Origin: an uncultured Opitutia bacterium
GTDB taxonomy: Bacteria; Verrucomicrobiota; Verrucomicrobiia; Opitutales; Opitutaceae
Direction: 5' to 3'
DNA length: 42,933 nucleotides
Assembly (NCBI GenBank): GCA_903839035.1
Contig: CAIMAQ010000100.1
Coordinates: forward strand, 1-42,933
This document shows, piece by piece, positions 37,354-42,933 of the stretch; position 1 is the stretch's first letter; every line of letters begins with the position of its first letter. The translations under genes and the position numbers were made by a program. The notes beneath the pieces were generated by a model, which saw only the letters and a program-made list of their open reading frames with translations, was not told where the DNA came from and did not search any database.

Positions 37354-37360
37354 CCTTCCC

Positions 37361-38344
<984 letters not shown>

Positions 38345-38356
38345 GCCGGCGTCAGT

Positions 38357-38821
38357 TCACTTTGGCAGGCCGAGCTGCCGCAGCGCCTCGTAACAGGCGA
38401 TACCGGCCGCAGTGCTGAGATTCAGCGAGCGCAAGGTGGCATTGGCGTGAGGGATGGTCACCCGTTGCGTGGCTCCAATCTCGTCATGCAGCCACGCGGG
38501 CGCCCCCGAGCCTTCGTTGCCAAAGACCAGGCCGTCGCCATCGGCGTAACGCACTGCCCAGAAGCTTTGCTCGGTTTTGGTCGTGAACAACCACAGGCGC
38601 TTCGGCGTGAGCGGACTCAACCTGAACGCCGCCCAGTCCGCGTGCTCGTGGACATCGAGCGACTTCCAGTAATCCATGCCGGCGCGCTTCAGATTCCGGT
38701 CGGTGATCTCGAAACCCAGCGGGTGGATCAAATGCAGGCGCGACCGCGTGAGGGCGCACAGCCGGCCAATATTGCCAGTGTTTGGCGCGATCTCGGGCTG
38801 GAAGAGGACCAAGTGCAACAT
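38357..38821 (-). CDS. trmL: tRNA (cytidine/uridine-34-2'-O)-methyltransferase
   Basis: A 154-residue SpoU-type (SPOUT knot) methyltransferase that 2'-O-methylates the wobble base of certain tRNA-Leu. The start MLHLVLFQPEIAPNTGNIGR contains the N-x-G-N-x-x-R motif 1. GDGLVFGNEGSG is motif 2 and ATLRSLNLSTAAGIACYEAL is motif 3 in the knot that binds SAM. Its small size, with no extra RNA-binding domain, is typical of TrmL. This is one of the few genes here with a purine-rich ribosome-site-like sequence (GAGGA about 7 bases before the ATG). Confidence 0.93.
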   Translation of the reverse strand: MLHLVLFQPEIAPNTGNIGRLCALTRSRLHLIHPLGFEITDRNLKRAGMDYWKSLDVHEHADWAAFRLSPLTPKRLWLFTTKTEQSFWAVRYADGDGLVFGNEGSGAPAWLHDEIGATQRVTIPHANATLRSLNLSTAAGIACYEALRQLGLPK

Positions 38822-38910
38822 GCCTGCATCCTCGTTACGTAGGATTACGAATCAAGCGTGGTCCTAATTGCCCTGCCCTCCACTGCCCGGCACGTTCAAC
38901 CAATACCCCC

Positions 38911-39330
38911 GTGAACACCTCCGCGCGCAAATCCGTGGTCATTGTCGACGATGACAAATTCTACACCAAGCTGCTCACCCAGCTACTGTCGGAGAATTTG
39001 GATCGTCCCGTCGTGGCTTTCCTGAATCCGCGCGAGGCGCTGGAGGCTCTCCCCCGCCTCGATGCCGGGATGATTGTGACTGACTATGAAATGCCCGACA
39101 TGAATGGCTTCGAGTTCATGACCGAGGCGAAGAAAGTCGTTCCGGATGCGAACTTTATCCTGATCACGGGCCATCAGATTACCCCCGCCATGCAGGAGAA
39201 ACTGAAGGTCTCGAGTGTGAAGTCTGTTCTGTCCAAGCCCTTCACGTGGCGGGATCTTTGCGACGAAATCGTCCGCCACTGGCCGACCGCGAGCCTCAAC
39301 CCGTTCAGCGTCAATACGACGTCAGCCTAA
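38911..39330 (+). CDS. receiver-only response regulator
   Basis: A 139-residue CheY-like receiver with no output domain. SVVIVDDDKFY carries the acidic pocket, VTDYEMPDMNG carries the phosphoacceptor Asp in TDYEMP, ILITGHQ holds the conserved Thr, and VLSKPFTW holds the invariant Lys. The most likely start is GTG at 38911 (MNTSARKSVV); upstream in-frame sequence reaches into the trmL gene in antisense and is not receiver-like. No histidine kinase is adjacent, so its partner and output are unknown. Its last 9 bases overlap the end of convergent thrB. Confidence 0.88.
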   Translation: MNTSARKSVVIVDDDKFYTKLLTQLLSENLDRPVVAFLNPREALEALPRLDAGMIVTDYEMPDMNGFEFMTEAKKVVPDANFILITGHQITPAMQEKLKVSSVKSVLSKPFTWRDLCDEIVRHWPTASLNPFSVNTTSA

Positions 39331-40230
39331 CTGCAGGCCGGCATTGTCGGCGGTCAGGACCCGCGCCACGCAGGCGACCGCTTCGCGCGTGAATGCCTCG
39401 CGCATTGCCGCCGCCACTTTTTCGGCCGCCGCGCGTCCGCTCACGCAGAGCACGCTCGAGCCGCTGCCGCTCAGCCAGCCGGTATACGCGCCCGCCGCCG
39501 TGCCCGCCGCCAGCGCCGCACCTGCGCCGCGGATCCCGGGCAGCCGGTAGGGTTCGTGCATGAAATCACCGCCGGCATGGCGGAGCTTCGCGAAGTCGCC
39601 CGTCGCGAACGCCGCGGTCAGATAGGCCGCGCTGTTGATGCTCCGCACCGCGTCGAAATAGGGCAGCGTCGCCGGCAACACCGCGCGCGACTCCTTCGTC
39701 AGCAACTCCACTTCCGGTGAAACCACCACAAAGGCCAGTTCGGCCGGCACGTCGATCCGCACGGTATCGAGGTAGGCGCCCGTCGCTGGGTCGCACCGCG
39801 ACACGGTGAAACCACCGAGAATGCCCGCACTCGCGTTGTCGGGATGGCCCTCCAGCACCGTGGCGGTCGCCACCAGCTGATGCCGGGTCCAGCCTGTGCC
39901 GTGCAGCGCATCGAGTCCCGCCAGCACGCCCGCGATCACCGTCACGCTCGAGCCCAGCCCGCGCGCCGGCGGCACCTCACCCTCGATGCGATAACGAAAA
40001 CCCACCGGCGCCCGTTTCGCTGTCTGGAAAAAGAGCGCCGCCGTCTCCGCCACCATCGCCTGGGCCCGCCCGTCAGCCGGTCGTTCGGGCACCGGCGCGG
40101 CGCCGGTGGCGCGGGTGAGGGTCACGCGGTTGTAGATTGAAAGCGCCAGCCCGAGCGTGTCGAAGCCCGCGCCGCAATTCGACGTGCTGCCGGGCACGCG
40201 GACCGTGACAGTGTCGCGTCCTGGTTTCAT
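39322..40230 (-). CDS. thrB: homoserine kinase
   Basis: ThrB phosphorylates homoserine for threonine synthesis. The 302-residue GHMP kinase shows the N-terminal VRVPGSTSNCGAGFDTLG, the ATP-binding PPARGLGSSVTVIAG (87-101), EGHPDNASAGILGG and the C-terminal GWLSGSGSSVLCV block. The combination of PGSTSN-GAGFDTLG and GHPDNA is diagnostic for homoserine kinase rather than mevalonate-type relatives. Its ATG overlaps the stop of smpB by one base (TGATG), so the two are translationally linked. No other threonine gene lies in the window. Confidence 0.93.
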   Translation of the reverse strand: MKPGRDTVTVRVPGSTSNCGAGFDTLGLALSIYNRVTLTRATGAAPVPERPADGRAQAMVAETAALFFQTAKRAPVGFRYRIEGEVPPARGLGSSVTVIAGVLAGLDALHGTGWTRHQLVATATVLEGHPDNASAGILGGFTVSRCDPATGAYLDTVRIDVPAELAFVVVSPEVELLTKESRAVLPATLPYFDAVRSINSAAYLTAAFATGDFAKLRHAGGDFMHEPYRLPGIRGAGAALAAGTAAGAYTGWLSGSGSSVLCVSGRAAAEKVAAAMREAFTREAVACVARVLTADNAGLQLG

Positions 40231-40703
40231 CAGCGGCGGAATTTCAAACTCTTGTCCAGATCGCGGGTCACGGCCTGCTTCTTCAGTGTCTCGCGCTTGT
40301 CGAAGAGCTTTTTGCCGGTGCAGAGTGCGACCTCGACCTTCACCAGGGCATCCTTGAAATACATGCGGAGCGGCACGAGCGCGCGACCGCTCGTGCCGAG
40401 CGCCTGGGCGATCTTCCGGATCTGGTGCGCGTGCAGCAGCAGTTTCCGGGTGCGGCGGGCGTCGTGGTTGTTGATGTTGCCGAACGCATACTGGTCGATG
40501 TGCACGTTGTGCAGCCAGACCTCGCCGCGCTCGACCTTGCCGAATGCGTCGCTGATCTGCGCCTTACCGGCGCGGATGGACTTCACCTCGGTGCCCTGGA
40601 GCGCGATGCCGGCCTCGAAGCGTTCGTCCACGAAGTAGTCCCGCAGCGCCTTGGCGTTGCGCACCTCCGTGTAACGTTTGGCGTCTTTCTTTTGCGCGCT
40701 CAT
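40230..40703 (-). CDS. smpB: SsrA-binding protein SmpB
   Basis: SmpB carries tmRNA to stalled ribosomes for trans-translation; the tagged products go to ClpXP, also encoded in this window. The 157-residue protein has the beta-barrel segment (FEAGIALQGTEVKSIRAGKA), AFGNINNHDARRTRKLLLH, and a basic C-terminal tail (KKQAVTRDLDKSLKFRR) that follows mRNA into the A-site path. Length is typical. tmRNA itself is not found in the window. The start lies 18 bases after the rpoZ terminator. Confidence 0.95.
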   Translation of the reverse strand: MSAQKKDAKRYTEVRNAKALRDYFVDERFEAGIALQGTEVKSIRAGKAQISDAFGKVERGEVWLHNVHIDQYAFGNINNHDARRTRKLLLHAHQIRKIAQALGTSGRALVPLRMYFKDALVKVEVALCTGKKLFDKRETLKKQAVTRDLDKSLKFRR

Positions 40704-40721
40704 GGGTGGGACCGGGACATG

Positions 40722-40765
40722 AAAAAGGCGGCTCCGGGTCTGCTCAACAGCAGAACGGGCCGCCT
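40722..40765 (-). terminator. rho-independent terminator after rpoZ
   Basis: Read on the - strand, AGGCGGC...GCCGCC forms the outer stem and TCTGCT-GTTG-AGCAGA the inner one, followed directly by TTTTT (40726-40722). It starts 27 bases past the rpoZ stop, so it should end the rpoZ message. Confidence 0.8.
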
Positions 40766-40791
40766 GTAAAAAGTCGAATCTCGTCCGCCGC

Positions 40792-40992
40792 TCAGGCTTC
40801 GCTCACTTCGTAGCTGATCTTGCCTTCGCTGATCTCGCGCAGGGCGGTATCCTCGGCCGAGAGCTTCTCGAGCGACTCGACCAGCGGGCGGTTGCCGCGG
40901 CGGAGCTGCTTCACGCGGCGGGAAACCACGTTGATGAGCATGTTCGGATCGGGAATGATCTTGAGCGCGTCTTTGATGTAATCGTCTCTCAT
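40792..40992 (-). CDS. rpoZ: DNA-directed RNA polymerase omega subunit
   Basis: A 66-residue omega subunit, a small helical protein that wraps the C-terminal tail of beta-prime and helps polymerase assembly. MRDDYIKDALKIIPDPNMLINVVSRRVKQL carries the conserved N-V-x-x-R-R/V-x-Q-L pattern. RPLVESLEKLSAEDTALREISEGKISYE is the tail with the A-x-x-E-I-x-x-G-K block of omega. A start 20 codons upstream (41052) is open but has no family resemblance. A gene with its own terminator, in line with monocistronic expression. Confidence 0.9.
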   Translation of the reverse strand: MRDDYIKDALKIIPDPNMLINVVSRRVKQLRRGNRPLVESLEKLSAEDTALREISEGKISYEVSEA

Positions 40993-41024
40993 GGCTTGGG
41001 CGGATGGCTGCGGTGAAACGGTTA

Positions 41025-41052
41025 GAAGTAGGCTGGGCCCACGATGCGTCAA
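41025..41052 (-). promoter_or_regulatory. possible rpoZ promoter
   Basis: On the - strand, TTGACG (41052-41047) is a good -35 box, but the sequence 16 bases on (TACTTC, 41030-41025) is a poor -10. It lies 33 bases before the rpoZ start. The call rests almost only on the -35 match. Confidence 0.25.
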
Positions 41053-41103
41053 GGGTCAATTTCCCGGCTTGCCCCGCCCTCCCTCCTGCGGAAACGCTGC
41101 CGC

Positions 41104-41424
41104 ATGTTCATCGCTTGGACAACCTTGGCCACGCGTGCCGAAGCCGAAAAACTCGCCACCGAGGTCGTGTCCCTCGGCCTGGCGGCCTGCGTGCAGGTCG
41201 AGGGGCCGATTGTCTCGTTTTACAACTGGCAGGACCGCCCGGAACGCACCGAAGAGTTCCGTCTCTGTCTTAAGTGCCTGCCTAACAAGCTCCCGGCATT
41301 GGAAACCCATGTCCTGGGGCATCATCCCTACGCCACACCGGAGTGGATCGTCGTGCGGGCCGAGCGCGTGGGAGAAAAATACTTGTCATGGGCGGGGGCG
41401 AGCCCTACCAAGTGGCCCCTTTAG
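41104..41424 (+). CDS. cutA: CutA1-type divalent cation tolerance protein
   Basis: A 106-residue trimeric CutA1 protein. The start MFIAWTTLATRAEAEKLATE continues through GLAACVQVEGPIVSFYNWQDRPERTEEFRLCLK, the core of the family with the conserved W-Q...E-E-x-x-L pattern, and HPYATPEWIVV near the end. The family binds divalent metals such as copper in vitro; its cellular role is unsettled. The frame is open 20 codons further upstream (41044), but the family begins at MFIAW. It is divergent from rpoZ. Confidence 0.93.
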   Translation: MFIAWTTLATRAEAEKLATEVVSLGLAACVQVEGPIVSFYNWQDRPERTEEFRLCLKCLPNKLPALETHVLGHHPYATPEWIVVRAERVGEKYLSWAGASPTKWPL

Positions 41425-41451
41425 CGAGTCGCAATCATCCCTTTTACTACC

Positions 41452-41607
41452 ATGTCACAGCACAAATCCCTCCAAGGTGTCTCCGGTCTCGTCATTAAAC
41501 GCAACGTGCTCAAGCGGTTCGAGCGCGTCGACCTGCTCAAAAAGCGTGGTCAATGGAAAGCCGGCGATCGCGTCCAGGGTCTCCGTAAGACCAAGCCCGA
41601 CGTCTGA
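41452..41607 (+). CDS. small basic protein (Chlamydiae/Verrucomicrobia type)
   Basis: A 51-residue, strongly basic protein: MSQHKSLQGVSGLVIKRNVL, then KRFERVDLLKKRGQWKAGD, ending RKTKPDV. The pattern RNVLKRFER...LKKRGxWKxGD...GLRKTK matches my memory of the family named 'small basic protein', which is confined to Chlamydiae and Verrucomicrobia and thought to be ribosome- or RNA-associated. It lies 27 bases after cutA and ends in a strong terminator. Its length keeps it below the size cut-off of many gene callers. The function is unproved; charge and size suit nucleic-acid binding. Confidence 0.82.
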   Translation: MSQHKSLQGVSGLVIKRNVLKRFERVDLLKKRGQWKAGDRVQGLRKTKPDV

Positions 41608-41626
41608 GCCACGGCTCTCCCCTTTC

Positions 41627-41659
41627 GGCAGGCAGCCCTCGGTTGCCTGCCTTTTTTTT
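41627..41659 (+). terminator. rho-independent terminator after the small basic protein gene
   Basis: GGCAGGCA (41627-41634) and TGCCTGCC (41644-41651) form a perfect 8-base-pair stem whose loop GCCCTCGGT can close further by GCC/GGT, followed by eight T residues (41652-41659). It is a textbook factor-independent terminator, 19 bases past the stop. It also ends 5 bases before the dedA-type start. Confidence 0.92.
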
Positions 41660-41664
41660 CGCCC

Positions 41665-42291
41665 ATGCACGACCTCTTCAAAGGCCTTTTCGACTGGTAC
41701 AACCAATCCCTCGCGACCGGCGGCTACCCGCTGATCGTGCTGCTGATGGCGATCGAGAGCTCGATCATTCCGCTCCCCAGCGAACTGATCATCCCGCCCG
41801 CCATCATCGCCGCGCAGAAGTCCGGCAACATGACCTTCCTCGGGATCGTCATCGCCGGCGCGCTCGGCTCCTGGATTGGCGCGACCGTGATGTACTGGCT
41901 CTCCCGCTGGGCCGGCCGCCCGCTCGTGCTGCGCTACGGTAAATTTTTCTTCGTCCCCGCGGCCAAGGTGGAACAGGCCGAACGCTGGGCCGCCCGCTTC
42001 GGCAGCTTCGGCATCTTCGCCTCACGCCTCCTCCCGGTCGTGCGCCACCTCATCGGCATTCCCGCCGGCATCGTGCGGATGAACTACTTCAAGTTCTCCG
42101 TCTTCACGATCCTCGGTTCCGCCGTCTGGTGCACCGTCCTCTGCTGGGTCGGCATCCAGGCCGGCAAGGATGCGGCGTTGATGAACGGTGAACTGCACCG
42201 GATCACGATCTGGGCGGTCGGCGCGCTGGCCGTGTTGGGCGTGATCTACTATTTCTTCGTCCACCGGTTCACGCGGGAACCGGCGGAGTAA
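41665..42291 (+). CDS. DedA-family membrane protein
   Basis: A 208-residue integral membrane protein of the DedA/SNARE-associated family. It has LLMAIESSIIPLPSELIIPP (the E-x-x-x-P-x-P-x-E signature), GSWIGATVMYWLSRWAGRP (G-x-x-x-G and R/Y-x-x-G-R-P) and FASRLLPVVRHLIGIPAGI (the F-x-R-x-x-P-x-x-R motif), with a last helix near 178-198. Members are needed for membrane-potential homeostasis, and some flip undecaprenyl phosphate or phospholipids. With a polyprenyl-linked polysaccharide cluster in the window, carrier recycling is conceivable. No ribosome site can fit because a terminator abuts the start; the next Met (residue 28) would cut the first conserved helix. Confidence 0.93.
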   Translation: MHDLFKGLFDWYNQSLATGGYPLIVLLMAIESSIIPLPSELIIPPAIIAAQKSGNMTFLGIVIAGALGSWIGATVMYWLSRWAGRPLVLRYGKFFFVPAAKVEQAERWAARFGSFGIFASRLLPVVRHLIGIPAGIVRMNYFKFSVFTILGSAVWCTVLCWVGIQAGKDAALMNGELHRITIWAVGALAVLGVIYYFFVHRFTREPAE

Positions 42292-42360
42292 GCCGGTCCC
42301 GGCCGTCTTTGCGCTCGACAGGCCCCGCCGCGACGGGGATTTTGCGGGCGTTTCTTTCCT

Positions 42361-42435
42361 GCGAGCGTAGCACAATGGATAGTGTAGTGGCCTCCGAAGC
42401 CATAGATCTGGGTTCGATTCCCAGCGCTCGCACCA
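42361..42435 (+). tRNA. tRNA-Arg (anticodon CCG)
   Basis: A full cloverleaf of 75 bases. The acceptor stem is GCGAGCG/CGCTCGC with A73 and encoded CCA, and the D-arm is GCAC/GTGT. The anticodon stem is GTGGC/GCCAT around loop CTCCGAA, with CCG at positions 34-36. The T-arm is CTGGG-TTCGATT-CCCAG. All stems pair, with only G-U exceptions, and it reads CGG arginine codons. Confidence 0.96.
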
Positions 42436-42468
42436 GTCTTTGCCGCCGCGGCAGCGGCCAGAAGACTG
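42434..42468 (+). terminator. hairpin immediately 3' of tRNA-Arg
   Basis: CAGTCTT (42434-42440) pairs with AAGACTG (42462-42468), and GCCGC/GCGGC pair inside it. It touches the last two bases of the tRNA CCA end. There is no T-run, so it may be a processing or weak termination structure. Confidence 0.35.
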
Positions 42469-42544
42469 CCACGACGTAACCCACGTCCAGAGGGTGTAGG
42501 CGGGCCAGACCACCATCGAGGCAGCTACGACTTGGCGAGCCAGT

Positions 42545-42805
42545 TCAGATACCGGTTGTGCCGTCTTCGGTCAATTTCCACGCCGGACGTGGCAGCTCGC
42601 GACGCTTGGTGACTCGTCGCCAAATTAATCCAACGGCAAGGGCAATCAGAAATGCCAAGGGCGCCCAGAGCCATTGGCGCTCGTTTTTCAAGATATCGCC
42701 CCCAAATGAGCGATGTGCGATCCAAGTGTAGATCGCTATGGGCGTAGTGAATAACAGGCCCAGCATCCCACACCCAATGAGGAATGCCTGTGCCAACGCT
42801 TGCAC
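42545..42805 (-). CDS. small two-helix membrane protein of unknown function
   Basis: An 86-residue protein with two hydrophobic segments, about 8-29 (FLIGCGMLGLLFTTPIAIYT) and about 46-62 (LWAPLAFLIALAVGLIW). A cationic WRRVTKRRELPRP stretch and a polar tail follow. No family is recognised. The start is GTG at 42805, preceded by GAGGA at a good distance, unusual for this window. By eye its G+C is clearly below that of its neighbours. It follows the lpd stop by 9 bases on the same strand, and its stop end faces tRNA-Arg. Confidence 0.55.
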   Translation of the reverse strand: MQALAQAFLIGCGMLGLLFTTPIAIYTWIAHRSFGGDILKNERQWLWAPLAFLIALAVGLIWRRVTKRRELPRPAWKLTEDGTTGI

Positions 42806-42814
42806 GCTTTGTCC

Positions 42815-42933
42815 TCAGATATGGATCGCCTCACCCATCGTCGCCGCCGCCGACTCCATCACGGCTTCGCTGAGCGTCGGATGCGCGTGGATCGTGTGGT
42901 GGATGTCCTCAACCGTGCCCTCCATCTGGATCA
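42815..42933 (-). CDS. lpd: dihydrolipoamide dehydrogenase, C-terminal end (partial)
   Basis: The last 39 codons of a gene that runs off the right edge. The - strand reads IQMEGTVEDIHHTIHAHPTL, then SEAVMESAAATMGEAIHI and a TGA. The HAHPTLSEA block with its His-Glu pair is the signature end of E3 dihydrolipoamide dehydrogenase, which reoxidises lipoamide in 2-oxoacid dehydrogenase and glycine cleavage complexes. This is the canonical LPD, in contrast to the LPD-like enzyme at 15074. Confidence 0.88.
   Translation of the reverse strand, partial: IQMEGTVEDIHHTIHAHPTLSEAVMESAAATMGEAIHI

Noticed and set aside
42361..42933. Integrated mobile element at tRNA-Arg
   Set aside because: Only one small atypical gene is seen; no integrase, no repeat of the tRNA 3' end and no other element genes are in the window.

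Overview
The window looks like a chromosomal segment from a high-GC member of the Verrucomicrobiota, most likely an Opitutales/Opitutaceae relative. By eye about two thirds of the bases are G or C. The main lineage clues are a 51-residue 'small basic protein' of the type found in Chlamydiae and Verrucomicrobia (41452-41607), a DUF1800/DUF1501 pair, an omega subunit beginning MRDDYIKDALK, and start codons that almost never carry a Shine-Dalgarno sequence. No phage, transposase, CRISPR array, toxin-antitoxin pair or recognisable defence island is visible.

Region 1 (1-17235, all + strand) is one long, tightly packed surface-polysaccharide cluster. Genes are separated by a few bases or overlap as ATGA/GTGA. 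It holds two GT2 and six GT4-type glycosyltransferases, a PIG-L-type deacetylase, a hexapeptide acyltransferase, two different Wzy/ligase-like membrane proteins, a polyprenyl-phosphate sugar-1-phosphate transferase that would start the repeat unit, and at the end a dihydrolipoamide-dehydrogenase-like flavoprotein and a FkbM-type methyltransferase. No flippase or export/chain-length gene is present, so the cluster probably continues upstream of base 1, where a gene fragment is cut by the window edge.

Region 2 (17238-27293) is mostly housekeeping: hisA (-) divergent from an M42 aminopeptidase (+), the protein-quality-control operon tig-clpP-clpX (-), tsaB-alr (+), then a DUF1800-DUF1501 pair (+). 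Region 3 (27405-34348, - strand) holds ugd, in a version strikingly like the animal enzyme, behind the run GT9 glycosyltransferase-serS-tilS-ftsH, which ends in a perfect hairpin. Divergent from it (34444-38344, +) are a single-ORF fusion of a lipid A-type acyltransferase with a heptosyltransferase-like GT9 domain, and two oligopeptide ABC ATPases without permeases. Ugd, the GT9 gene and the fusion supply or build LPS core and acidic polysaccharide, and so fit with region 1.

Region 4 (38357-42933) contains trmL, a receiver-only response regulator, thrB-smpB, rpoZ, cutA, the small basic protein gene, a DedA membrane protein, tRNA-Arg(CCG), a lower-GC two-helix membrane protein gene and the 3' end of a genuine lpd. 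Strong terminators follow rpoZ and the small basic protein gene. Related large hairpins (REP-like) sit in two convergent gaps (19159-19221 and 27302-27396).

No stretch over 300 bases lacks a gene. I did not find an unmistakably new multi-gene system. The most unusual items are the acyltransferase-GT9 fusion, the eukaryote-like UDP-glucose dehydrogenase, the near-absence of Shine-Dalgarno sites with C-rich leaders, the REP-like hairpins, and the two polymerase-like proteins in one polysaccharide operon.
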